DNA of 64,000 nt, taken from positions 1-64,000 of the forward strand of contig JALQPE010001701.1 of assembly GCA_030407315.1 (NCBI GenBank), given 5' to 3'. Made by a program: the position numbers and the translations under genes. Below the pieces are notes generated by a model that was not told the origin of the DNA, ran no database searches, and saw only the letters and a program-made list of their open reading frames with translations. This stretch comes from Asparagopsis taxiformis (taxonomy: Eukaryota > Rhodophyta > Florideophyceae > Bonnemaisoniales > Bonnemaisoniaceae). This document shows, one piece after another, positions 11,955 to 21,737 of the stretch (positions are counted from its first letter, which is position 1; the number at the start of each line of letters is the position of its first letter).

Positions 11955-12160
11955 CCATGATTTGAATTAAAATTTGGGCTATTCTCAAAAACATGCACAT
12001 GTGAACATGTTTTTGAGATGGGGGTGTGCCGTACGGCACAATCGACCGCCCAAATCGATGTTTTTTGCAATATTTTTTTGTGCCCGAAATTGTAGAATTT
12101 CTGGGCTGGCCAGCAATGCATCTGAGCTGGACATCCACCGGACGTCCATTTCAGGTTGAT
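11955..12160 (+). repeat. TIR-B left-end copy
   Basis: The segment starts CC(A)TGATTTGAATTAAAATT and contains a hairpin-prone CAAAAACATG...CATGTTTTTG stretch. The perfect 14-bp palindrome GTGCCGTACGGCAC lies at 12026-12039. It matches the left TIR of the 53.3-57.4 kb element. It sits just outside the ParB/dioxygenase locus at 12.4-16.3 kb, but I find no matching right end near 16.3-17 kb. Confidence 0.8.
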
Positions 12161-12432
12161 CGTGTATCGTGCACGTCCACCCATTACCAGAAGCAAGTAG
12201 GCGATGAAGCACGTCCAAACCCAATTGTTCTGCTATTTCTAGCATAGACCATCGAGTCTAGAGATGTGAGGGAATCGTCCCGGAAATCATGCTCCAACCC
12301 ACGAGGGAATGGACAATCTAGTTTGAAGGCATGGAACGGAAGTACATTATAGTAGGTTCATAGATTGAAAGTGATAAAGGAGATGATTATATTCTCGATA
12401 ATTGTTTACCAAAGTAGTAGTTTTTAAGCTAT

Positions 12433-13727
12433 CTAGCCGTCGGAAAATTGTTCTTCCTCTTCGTCCTCACTATATTCAGGATCTCCCGGCAGAATAGGCG
12501 TTATCGGCAACTGTGGAGTTGATCTGCTCAAGATGAATTCTTCACCCGCTGTGAGGGTTCTCTTCTTGGGAGCTTCTGTCGTCTTCATCCGCATGATTCC
12601 GAGCTGCCCTGTCTTCGGCCTACGATCTTTCTTGACCGGGATGGGAACAACTGTCTTGTGGCGAACATTGACAGGTGCCGGTTGACTTTGCCTGGCAGAC
12701 CGGCGCGGAGCATTGGCGATTACTTCTTCTTCGAATCCCAACCGCCTGATGAAACCAAACGAAACATTGTCGGGAATCGGATACGACGCATTCCTGAAAT
12801 ACGTGTGATACCTCGTTGTCGTGTGTGACACAACTCTGTCGACATGCCCTGCCCCGGCATGTTGTACATGGCCGTGACCGATGAAGACTGAACGTGGCGG
12901 AACGATTACCTTCTTCAGCTTCATCGTCTTGGCGTACATATCTAATTCCAGCGCTTTGGAAAAGACGTACTTGTGGGACCCTGGACACACCCAGATAGGG
13001 AATGGGTCATCTCCGTTGGCAATAACAAAGTAACCCGGAAGTTGATCTTTGCGGTCGCGAGGAGGAACAGGGAAATCATTGTGTGGGACCTGCCGAGGAC
13101 ACCCCTTTCCCGTTATCAAAAACCGTCCCCCAGATGCCGGCATGACAAGTTTTTCTCCCGGTAAACCGCACTCCTCCAGCCCTATCAGCCGGACAAGGAT
13201 TCCCAACCACACATCCAGCAGGGCTCGCCGCGTCACAAACTTGAACCGGTCGGTACGCGACTCGTCGTTCTCGGCATAGTTAACCAGGCAGTGGCGCGTA
13301 GACGTGAAGCGAGCCCTCCCCTCATTCCGGTTCTTCTCATCTGTTTCATCGTCCCCTGTATTGACAATGGGACTCCACAGCTGCCGGTTCCCAGGGTCCT
13401 TGTGCACCTGCTCCCCTCCCATGTTCCCAAGAAGTACCGAAACAATTCCTGGTTAGGAATTTCTTCCATGAGACCCAAGTCAAATGGGAACTTGTCCGAC
13501 GCATCGAGGTAGCTTACATCCGCGAAATTGTGCATCACCGTATACCCTCGCTCATTGATTTCCGTTCGGCAATTGTGGAAGTACGCCATACCAGTGCCGG
13601 CCTCATATGAATCCTTCCAGCTTGTAGACATTCGCGCAACCTGGGCGAAGTCCAGCCTCGAGGGTAGAAACGTCGATGTAGGCTCACACATCGCCTTGGC
13701 AGCCATATTCCACGCTGCGAAAAACAT
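12433..13727 (-). CDS. 2OG-Fe(II) dioxygenase-like domain, frame-broken
   Basis: The minus-strand reading begins near 13727 (MFFAAWNMAAKAM...) and changes frame at about 13410 within GGGAGGGG, where one missing G would restore it. It then runs to the stop at 12433. The domain has a probable Fe(II)-binding facial triad: HND (near 13080, context PRQVPHNDFPVP) and a distal His in VQHAGAG (near 12860). PGSHKYVF and VPPRSVFIGHG lie between them, giving the order expected of a double-stranded beta-helix oxygenase. The gene at 40.5-42.4 kb has the same motifs in the same order. The open frame from 13422 alone is 329 codons. Upstream it runs into the ParB-like gene, also across a one-base frame step near 13745, so the original product was probably one ParB-dioxygenase polypeptide. 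The substrate is unknown. DNA-base oxidation (TET/JBP-like) is only one option. Confidence 0.65.
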
Positions 13728-16321
13728 CGGATAGATGGTGTCGATCTCGAAAACAAGATGACGAGCCCGATTTGTTCCGGAATATGCAGCCCCTCAAACA
13801 CAGGGTCCATCGCCACTTGCTTCAAATACCTCACCTCTCTGCCCTCCTCATCGATTTCCACACTCTCCAATAACAACCTGAGCTCAATCGGGGGCAGACA
13901 GCCAACCCTCACCGATGCGATGACGTCCGCGGGACGCTGCGCCAGATGATGCCCTTCGGCTCGGTCTTTGGCTTCGAAATCGTCAGGAAGAGATGGCATA
14001 CGGTCGTCGAACAGGAGGTCGTGTTCAGAAGGAGAGTCACGAACGATGTAACCGTCTTCATCGACTTCCACTCCTTCCGGAACAGTGAATGTAATTGTCA
14101 CTTCGCGGACCCCCTTGCTTTCGACTTGGCCCTCGTCTGCACCGTTTTTGTCTTCCTCGTCCGAAGCGGTATGGACAGATTCTTGGTTGGAGGGAGTCGC
14201 ACCAGCACGTTGGTTATCTTGGGGGACAATCTCAACGGCAGAATCGGGGGAACGGGCGGAGTCTTCGTCAACCTCATCACCGGAAACAGTGGCTTGTTGT
14301 TGATCGGTGGGTTTATCAACAACGGTCTGTTCTTCTTCCCCGGCGGATTGTTGTACCACAACCGGCTCTTCTTCCTCGAGGCGTGTGCTCCCCGTCGAGC
14401 GAAGTCGCTGTGAACGGCGGCGGATGCCATGCGAAGCAGGCTCATGTTCGACATTCCGCTGCTTCTTGTGAGTGAGTCTCACATTGGCAACAGAAGGGCG
14501 GCGTTTGCGTCGAGCCTTAGTCTTCTTCTTCAATGTCGGATTGGAAAACTCTTTCAAGTTCGTTTCCAAATCCTGTAAACGCGTGGTTCTCCGTCGCATT
14601 CGAACCTCACTGCTCCGGTCGTCCCCTCTATACATTGCAATGGCATTGGTGAGATGCCATTGCAACTCCTTCGGCTGCTTAACCGACCCAATTGCCATCT
14701 CTGTGCTCAGAAATGACTTGCACATAATACTCTTTGGGCGCCCATACGCAGCGTACAGATAATTTGCGATTGCAGTCACGCGACGGACGTATGTATAGAA
14801 GTCGTTCACGTCAAAGCGTCCATCCGGACGTCCACCATGAGCAGGGTTCAAGTACTCCGAAAGACCACGCAAGACGAAGACAAAGTTTTCTTCCAGCAAC
14901 TCGCGCACTATCTTGTGGTCCAGGTGCGTTATCCCAATCTCGTTGCGGCGCTCGGAATTGTTCAGCTCACGCAACACTTCGTCGAGAACAGGATGCTTCA
15001 GCGTTGCTATAGCCAAACGCGTCCACCGCCGGGCCGTGTTCGTTGAATTCATCATCCCCATGAACTGCGCCTCGAACAATGTTCGGATGACATCAGACTC
15101 ACGCAAGTCGCCAGCGTTTTCCACGTGATTTGCAACAGCAATCGCACGGATGAACTGCTGGATGGACGACAAGATTCGAACCAGGGAGCGCTCCGTCAGT
15201 TGCGTCCCAGTCGTATGGTTCGACTCTGCACTCTTGTGGATGATCTCATGAGGCTGAAGATCACTGTTGTCCTTGCGGCGAAGGTAGTACACATCCAGAG
15301 GCTGAGTAACCCAGCGCAAGCGGTTTGCGTCCTGTGGCAGCTTGGTTCTGTGCATACGGGTGAGGCGCGTGAAGTCATCGGCAATGCTATGCATAGCATT
15401 GAGACGATGCAGTCCGTCGATCACGGTCACGTTCGCATTGGCATGGAATTTGCCATTCTGGAACAGACGCGTGTCGGCGGGCAGGTGCGTGTTCTGCGAC
15501 CTCAGCACCGTCACAGTGATACGCGAAGAGCTCACATACCCCACAGCCAACATAGTGTTGCGCAGGTCCTCCACGTGGTCTTCTTTCACATCGCGAAGGG
15601 TCACGGCCGGTTCCACTAGCTGCCTCACCAACACAGTCGCTCCTTCTCCGACGTAATACGACGTCACAAACTTGGGCACCGTAATTTGCGTCCCCTGCTG
15701 CTCACGAATGCTCTCCGCCACCTCTGGTTCGTCGTCCACCTCGGTTACGTCCTGCGTAGTAGCTTCGGTGACGTTGGAGCGAGCAGGGTGCTTCGTGCCT
15801 CCACTGGAGGGTCTTGCAGAGCGAGCAGGACGCTTCGTGCCTCCCGAAACCGGAATGGAGCGTGCTGGATGCTTCGTACCCCCCGAACCAGTGATTTCGC
15901 CTGCTGGACCGGTACTGGGCATCCGTCCCGAGCTGGCCTGGTTCGTCGCTGCGTTGAAGTTTGACGCTGCAGCAGGGGTACGAGTGTCGCTAGGGCCATC
16001 CTCCGCAGCGGGGCGCATCATCCGAGTATCCCAAGGGTAAAACGCCGCGGCGTATGCTCCACCCATCGTCTCCGGCGGTCCCTCGGCGCCATCAAACATG
16101 TACGGGAACGGGAGGTCCTTGAACTTGTCCTTAGTCGCACACAGGAAAAGCAATGTTTTGAAAAACCAGTAAATTTTATGGTCTGGACCATTAGAAATTA
16201 GTGGAATGGCAAACCATAAAAAAATCGCAGAAATTACCGGCGCCGTGCCATAGATAAGTAGTGTAAATACCGTAAAGAATAGAGTGGAATGAAACTGCGC
16301 CGTGGGAGTGGGTATAAGCAC
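13535..16321 (-). CDS. ParB/Srx-fold protein, N-terminal part of ParB-dioxygenase
   Basis: This is a 928-codon minus-strand frame. The first ~75 residues are hydrophobic and unlike the rest, so the real start is probably an internal Met near MFDGAEGPPETMGG. Three near-copies of GGTKHPARS form a short repeat at about residues 150-180. The ParB-like domain follows at about 235-330. Its hallmark is VTVIDGLHRLNAM, the D-G-x-H-R box of ParB/Srx-fold proteins, preceded by a V.LRDVKEDHVEDLRNTMLAVGY segment. Next comes a long helical region, a Lys/Arg-rich stretch (KKKTKARRKRR) suited to nuclear location or DNA contact, and an acidic linker. The last ~70 residues are out of frame: a one-base step near 13745 leads into the dioxygenase. 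TIR-B DNA lies downstream at 11955-12160. ParB-fold domains bind or cut DNA in bacteria; the role here is unknown. Confidence 0.6.
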   Translation of the reverse strand: MLIPTPTAQFHSTLFFTVFTLLIYGTAPVISAIFLWFAIPLISNGPDHKIYWFFKTLLFLCATKDKFKDLPFPYMFDGAEGPPETMGGAYAAAFYPWDTRMMRPAAEDGPSDTRTPAAASNFNAATNQASSGRMPSTGPAGEITGSGGTKHPARSIPVSGGTKRPARSARPSSGGTKHPARSNVTEATTQDVTEVDDEPEVAESIREQQGTQITVPKFVTSYYVGEGATVLVRQLVEPAVTLRDVKEDHVEDLRNTMLAVGYVSSSRITVTVLRSQNTHLPADTRLFQNGKFHANANVTVIDGLHRLNAMHSIADDFTRLTRMHRTKLPQDANRLRWVTQPLDVYYLRRKDNSDLQPHEIIHKSAESNHTTGTQLTERSLVRILSSIQQFIRAIAVANHVENAGDLRESDVIRTLFEAQFMGMMNSTNTARRWTRLAIATLKHPVLDEVLRELNNSERRNEIGITHLDHKIVRELLEENFVFVLRGLSEYLNPAHGGRPDGRFDVNDFYTYVRRVTAIANYLYAAYGRPKSIMCKSFLSTEMAIGSVKQPKELQWHLTNAIAMYRGDDRSSEVRMRRRTTRLQDLETNLKEFSNPTLKKKTKARRKRRPSVANVRLTHKKQRNVEHEPASHGIRRRSQRLRSTGSTRLEEEEPVVVQQSAGEEEQTVVDKPTDQQQATVSGDEVDEDSARSPDSAVEIVPQDNQRAGATPSNQESVHTASDEEDKNGADEGQVESKGVREVTITFTVPEGVEVDEDGYIVRDSPSEHDLLFDDRMPSLPDDFEAKDRAEGHHLAQRPADVIASVRVGCLPPIELRLLLESVEIDEEGREVRYLKQVAMDPVFEGLHIPEQIGLVILFSRSTPSIRCFSQRGIWLPRRCVSLHRRFYPRGWTSPRLRECLQAGRIHMRPALVWRTSTIAERKSMSEGIR

Positions 16322-17128
16322 CGTGACATGGTGGAATTTTCCACTACTGTACGGAAAAATAACATTGGAAAGGACAAAGACACGTCGCGTTGGTCATGAC
16401 GGTGACCGGAGGTGGCATATTCCATTATTTTTAGAATTTACTTGCTGGAATCACGAGACGAGGGAACCATATGTATGACAGTACCATGTTGGACTCGAAC
16501 CATGAACATTGATGGTCACGCCGGTCTGAGGTACTGGTGGTAGTCGTAGCAATGTATTGATGGTAGAGGGATGGAGTGGTACTGACTGTTCCAACGCGCC
16601 ATACGCTTCGATGACGTCACGTTTTGGACGTCCATGCAGAATCATATGAAAGAGGCGAGATACAGAGTGTATGACGTGAACTAGCTAATCTCGTTATGGT
16701 CATTGTTCTACCATAGGTAGGGTACGGTCGAAAGAGTAGATAATTGTACTTGAGTTTAGTTTCTGTAGTATTACTTAGTAAAGAATGGCACCATCTATGT
16801 TGATTTTTAGCACAGATACTACGGCATAGTTACTGTCGAAGTCGCAAAATTTTGTAATAAAGTCACTCCCGCATACACAAGATTGACCTGAATAGTGAGT
16901 TCCGCCCTGGCTTTAAGCGTTACTAGTATCTTAAACGCAGTATTAGTGGATTTGAAAACTTGTGCAGCAGTAGGGAACAAGGTAGTGAATTCGTATCATA
17001 CGATAAAAATGAAAAATTGGACGTTACAGACATGGGTGAAGTAGTATCTAGTGAAGAAGTCGACGAAGACTTGTCCTAAACAAAATTGCAGATAGTGCGT
17101 TGTAGTATCTTTATTTCGTGGAGGAACT
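16322..17128. other. Intergenic, no gene seen
   Basis: A/T-rich spacer between two divergently oriented genes (minus gene to the left, plus gene to the right). It probably holds promoters, but I recognise no specific element beyond one GGACGTCC word near 16628. Confidence 0.45.
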
Positions 17129-18823
17129 ATGTCGAGGCGTGAATCATTGCGAATTAGGCGACAGAGCGAAAAAGCGAAAGCTGGTCGTGAGCGTGAGCGG
17201 GCAGCTGCCGTAGATGCACTCCCATGTGTCGAAACGGAAATAGACGTATGGTTCCAAGTTGGCGATGACGCAATATGGTGGAAGGCTACGGTTGTGGAAA
17301 TGAAAATTCCTGAGCAGTATCCTATCTGCAGTGGTAAGCCGTCAGTGGGAGACCGCATCGACGTAGACAGAGGAGATGGAATGTACACGCCTGGTGTGGT
17401 GGAGCAGAATGGAAAGGATGTGGATGATGCAATCGTGAGGTTGACGAGGGAGGAAAAGGAGATATCAGTCTTGGAAGTCACTACGTGGCGGCATTCGAAC
17501 GCTGTGAAGCCGAGTCATAATGAAATGGCAGTGGCAGAAGGCAGATTGTTATACGATGCTATTCCTGAAATGAATTATCCTTGTGTCGCCTACGAAAACG
17601 TAAAGTTTCTGCTCGGAAATAAGTTGATGTCGGGGGGCCAGCCCCTGACACCGTGGCGAACGAGCAATGGAGAGGCTGTGGATTACGAAGCGGAGAGAGT
17701 AGAATGTCATGACCAATCAGATGGAGAATCTGAAGCGATATCACCGCAGAGGAAGAAGCCAAAAGTGGAATCAGCACTTGACGTCAAAACATACAGTGGT
17801 ATGGAGACAAAGTTGAGAACACTAGAAAATATAATGCTTTCTGGAAATGCTAGCGAGATTCGGCTTGGTTGGAACGAAAGGGTTCTAAATTGTGCATCAA
17901 CAGTATCGGCTGGAAAGATTTTGTTAATGCTCTTGCAGCGTGCGGTAGAGAAAGTTGTGGAACAGGTTAATCGAAGCACTTTGTCAACCCCAGGGGGTGG
18001 CTACCCACATGGTGAGATTGACGGTGCATGCACGAGTGGAACGGCTATTAGCGGACCTGTCCAGATTCCAATCTCATTGAGCACTGAGCTATTCCGGGAA
18101 ATGCTAAAGGGAACATCAGAAACCTATCGAGGGGGGTATTACAAAGTGTACCCAGGGCTTCACGCGGCAGTGGCTGGAAATGGCGGAGAAGCTGTGAACA
18201 TTACGTGTTCCAGTTTTTCCACACTATCGGATCTGCTAGGATTGGGGCACAGATGGCGAACTGAGTCTCTGGTTCATAGGCGTAACATAAGCAACTCGGA
18301 AGGGGAGGAGAATGAAGAGTGTGGTGACATGAACGGAACAGCGAGGCCATGTGCTCTGCGGTTGTTTGGTACGATATTGTGCTCGGAAACGATGGAAGCA
18401 CAGTCGACATCTGTTGCAATTGGCAGTAGCTCGTTCTGCATTGCCGGATCTAAATCGAACGTATGGTGTCTGGCTCGCAACGGTATTGCTGTAGTCCAAG
18501 GTGAATATGTGAACGGAATGGAGCTGCAGGAATGTCCCTCGATATGTGGCGTGCACGGGGGGTTCGATGGTGACGGGAGTCTAGAAGGGTGGAGAAGCGA
18601 AAGAAAGAAATGTTTCTGCATTGAATGGGAACCTACGACGCAAAGGAAAAGAGGAAGGGCTGGTGACATGTTGTGGGGAACATTGAGAGTGCATATGCCG
18701 TATGTCATATTCCGTGGTGTGGAAGAACCATGTAGAATAGGCAAGTTGATATCGGAAGATGTGGTCAATGATGTGGTGGGGTATAGTGTGTCAGAGAAAA
18801 GGGCAGAGGAGTACATAAAATGA
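17129..18823 (+). CDS. Unrecognised 564-aa protein with a Tudor/SH3-like N-terminus
   Basis: This is an intact plus-strand frame starting with an Arg/Lys/Glu-rich helix (SRRESLRIRRQSEKAKAGRE). Residues ~37-120 contain WFQVGDDAIWWKATVVEM and GDRIDVDRGDGMYTPGVV. Their alternating aromatic and hydrophobic pattern is reminiscent of small Tudor/SH3-like chromatin-binding barrels; this is impression only. Residues ~220-230 are a basic patch (PQRKKPK). The remainder matches nothing I know. It ends 126 bp from a convergent minus-strand gene. The convergent coiled-coil gene and transposase at 57.7-63.1 kb are arranged the same way, so this pair may be an element with its own accessory gene. Confidence 0.6.
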   Translation: MSRRESLRIRRQSEKAKAGRERERAAAVDALPCVETEIDVWFQVGDDAIWWKATVVEMKIPEQYPICSGKPSVGDRIDVDRGDGMYTPGVVEQNGKDVDDAIVRLTREEKEISVLEVTTWRHSNAVKPSHNEMAVAEGRLLYDAIPEMNYPCVAYENVKFLLGNKLMSGGQPLTPWRTSNGEAVDYEAERVECHDQSDGESEAISPQRKKPKVESALDVKTYSGMETKLRTLENIMLSGNASEIRLGWNERVLNCASTVSAGKILLMLLQRAVEKVVEQVNRSTLSTPGGGYPHGEIDGACTSGTAISGPVQIPISLSTELFREMLKGTSETYRGGYYKVYPGLHAAVAGNGGEAVNITCSSFSTLSDLLGLGHRWRTESLVHRRNISNSEGEENEECGDMNGTARPCALRLFGTILCSETMEAQSTSVAIGSSSFCIAGSKSNVWCLARNGIAVVQGEYVNGMELQECPSICGVHGGFDGDGSLEGWRSERKKCFCIEWEPTTQRKRGRAGDMLWGTLRVHMPYVIFRGVEEPCRIGKLISEDVVNDVVGYSVSEKRAEEYIK

Positions 18824-18949
18824 TACAGGTAGTGAGATGAACATGGAAGAACTAGTTTAATTATTCTGAAGCATACATTGCGGAGCAGAGGCAAGCAATG
18901 GGAACTACTACAGTCACATGAAGACGGCGGTGTTCCAGCTAGAACAGTT

Positions 18950-20623
18950 CTACATGCCAATTAAAGAAATACCAAGTTCATCATCCTCCTCGAGAGGTAC
19001 ACAATCATGATTGGAAACTGGTCTGTTTGCTGGGTTATCTTCTGAGTGCTCAGTATGTCTGAAGCCTGAAACGAAACGGACAGACTCGTATTCTTGTGCT
19101 GCTAGGTTTCTCTTCTTTCTAATGATCCCCGTGAGGCAGTCACCTCCCATGAGGTAGTCCCGGAGCTCAAGATGTCCCCATGTAACGCGCAAGGGGAATC
19201 CATCCTTCCCAAAATGAGATGTAGGCTGTTGTTTCAGGGCTTCGTTAAATAAACCTTGGAGGCATATTGCAATCTTATAACATGCTTGAATAGCATGAGG
19301 TTCATGACAGAGCATCTCCAGTTGTGTACATTGGCAAAAACTGCATAACAATATCATAGCTAGAGTAAGAAAGGAGAATGAACAGACAGCCAACTTCTCC
19401 ACTCGTGTACTCGCAATGTTTTCACCATCGATATCACCGCTCACCTGAACTATGTAAGTAACCTGAATGTGAAGCTCAGGACGGCTCAGAATGAAATTTG
19501 AAAAGATGGAATCATTTTTTGAATACACTTCGAGAGCTTCTTCTCCTGTTCCGTAAGCTCTCGAAGTTGTCGGAATAGAGTCAGGTGGACACATTTCTGT
19601 TGTGGAAACAGCATGGGCAGGAGAAACATCCACAGTTGCCTTCATATCTCGGTGGGTGAGGAAGAATGCTTGTTTGACCAATTCCATTTTCATCTGTTTC
19701 CGGGAAGTGTTGAAGAACTGTGTAAGCTGCCGTAGTGCAGAGGTAATAATCGGAATAGACTGTAAGTCAGACGGAGAAAGGTTGGATACAGCGGAAGAAG
19801 ATGAAGAGGATCTACCAGTACGGCGTGCTTCTTTCGAACCAGACAGTCGGCGACGCTTTGAAAGAGTAACCTGCAAATGCGTAGACTGTTCCACGTTTCG
19901 TTCTGCCTCCGTGGGCATCGAAATATCCATGGCATGGAAAAGAGCTCGTTGGGAAATGTGCAGCCAAGACGGCTTTTCGATGGGCACTACTGTAGCATTG
20001 CGTAGTGCATAGTCTCGAGATAGAGTATTGCTGTTCAAGTCCTCCTCCTCCCCAGGATCGAGGACCCCAGCATTCCTGCTCGTCGAGTCCTTCCATCGCA
20101 CAATTCTGTCATTTGCCATTGAAATAAACGCAGTTCCGATAATAGAGCGTTTTAAGAACACATGTCGTTTCCCTACTGCCGTTCCGATAAGAGATCTCTT
20201 AGATTGCCATACCTCAGAATTTGAACTTGAAGTCTGCGAAAACGACAGGGCAGCAAGAAGCAACGTTGTGCAGGAATCCACCTGTGGTGATGTTGCAGAC
20301 CTCTAATTACAATTCTTGAGCAAATTGGCGTCAACAAAGGTTTTAACAAGCTCTGCAACAGTTCTGAAAGCGACGAATCGAAATGTCACCTGCCTGTTGT
20401 TGAACAGAGAAGACACCAGCGTGGCAATTTGACCTGCTTTTCTTGATCTCTCATCCAGAACAACTGAAGGGACAGTGTTTGTTCCGGCAGCAGCGGAGGC
20501 CATGTATCGAATACACGCCAGCTCCAATTGAATAGACGAAAGGGAATCGCGCATGTACTGTTCGAGGGATGCGAACCGTTCTTCGAACTTTGCAAACCTA
20601 GTCAAAGATAAATCATCTCTCAT
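18950..20623 (-). pseudogene. Unrecognised gene interrupted by an in-frame TAG
   Basis: The frame opens at 20623 (MRDDLSLTRFAKFEERFASL), reaches a TAG at 20303-20305, and continues open in the same frame to 18950, so one base change separates two pieces of a ~557-codon gene. The N-terminal 40 residues look like a short coiled coil. Further on are a basic patch (SKRRRLSG), a poly-Ser stretch, and a Cys/Leu-rich helix (LAMILLCSFCQC) that could be membrane-like or a buried core. I recognise no family. The gene converges on the 17.1-18.8 kb gene. Confidence 0.5.
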
Positions 20624-20922
20624 TTTTGCTGGAAACCGTTGAATGGTTCACGCCCAGGATAGAGTACTTGAGTAGAACTGGAAACGTTGCTGAGGAGAAG
20701 GGAAGGATAAGTAGAAGAGACCAGGGGGAAACTTGTCTCGAGCATGGACGGAAGATGTAACGGATAAGGACATTGGTACGGCCGTTACAAAAGCTGCGGG
20801 CAGTAACGGTCCTGGGCATACGCAAAAGCAATGGAGCCAGCAATGCAATCAGCCAGAGAAGTTATTTTGGTTACATCTCTATGTGTTTGCAGAACGTAGG
20901 CTAAGGTATATTCGGGGCAAGG

Positions 20923-21040
20923 AAATTGGTAATCTTTTTTGCGCTGAAGTTGCTGCAGTAAAGAGTGATCTACCCAAGTGCACATAGGTAGACCAGTTTT
21001 TACTGCAGTAATTTCATAGCTAGAAAAATTACCGAAATTT
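20923..21040. repeat. 118-bp palindromic TIR-A element (diverged)
   Basis: This is a full-length inverted repeat whose arms match the TIR-A end: AAATTGGTAATCTTTTTTG..., CTGCAGTAAA, TGATCTACC. It is more diverged than the three copies at 21430, 25588 and 44455, so it is probably an older insertion. Confidence 0.75.
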
Positions 21041-21429
21041 AATCTCAGCACTATGTAAGCAGCACTAGCTGACTGTGTAGATGATCACGGCTCAGTTTGT
21101 TCTTCCGGGCTGTTTTGTTGCTAGGAGCGTTAACGCTATAATTATAGAAGCGTTAAACTTCATACCACATAGTACATTGAGCAGCTTTTCCTGCGTGTGG
21201 TACATGGATGATGTACGAAATGCGAGAATGGATGTACAATGTACAAGACAATTGTGGTACCTGCATTTCTCTCTACATTGTCATTGTGCTGAAAAACAAG
21301 CGGAGACCGTCCGCATGTGGAACAAGGCAAACAACTAAGAACGGCTGGTATCCAAACCTCAGCCTTCGACATGCCATGTAGGGTTGTGTGGTGCCCGTGG
21401 CTATGCCAGAACACATACAAGGCAGCGTA

Positions 21430-21547
21430 AAATTTGGTAATTTTTTGGGCTCTAAAATTACTGCAGTAAAAACTGATCTAGCAAAGTGCACTCGGGTAGA
21501 TCAGTTTTTACTGCAGTAATTTTTGAGCCCAAAAAATTACCAAATTT
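21430..21547. repeat. 118-bp palindromic TIR-A element
   Basis: The copy runs AAATTTGGTAATTTTTTGGG ... CCCAAAAAATTACCAAATTT and folds almost perfectly on itself around TGATCTAGC...GTAGATCA. TA dinucleotides flank it at 21428-21429 and 21548-21549, consistent with a TA target duplication. It lies 190 bp from the stop codon of the methyltransferase-SET gene. Confidence 0.9.
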
Positions 21548-21737
21548 TACGCACAGAATATACCTTGTCCAACCTTATGCAGACGCATTACGTACCAAAC
21601 GGGAAATTCTTCTACGCATTGCTTGCTTGGGGGAAAGAGTACATTACGATAAAAATAAATTGAAGGTATGGGAAACAGAGTGAAAACATTAATGGAGAAG
21701 GATTTACTTGTGAAATTTGACTGTGAGAGGGTAACAG

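Noticed and set aside
13400..13430. Short intron explaining the frame step in the dioxygenase
   Set aside because: The only GT...AG pair (30 nt) does not change the frame and would remove conserved residues. A missing G in GGGAGGGG is simpler.
14098..14454. Minus-strand frame starting MSNMSLLRMASA, and plus frames over 13.9-15.7 kb
   Set aside because: All overlap the ParB-like gene in other frames and show no motif of their own.
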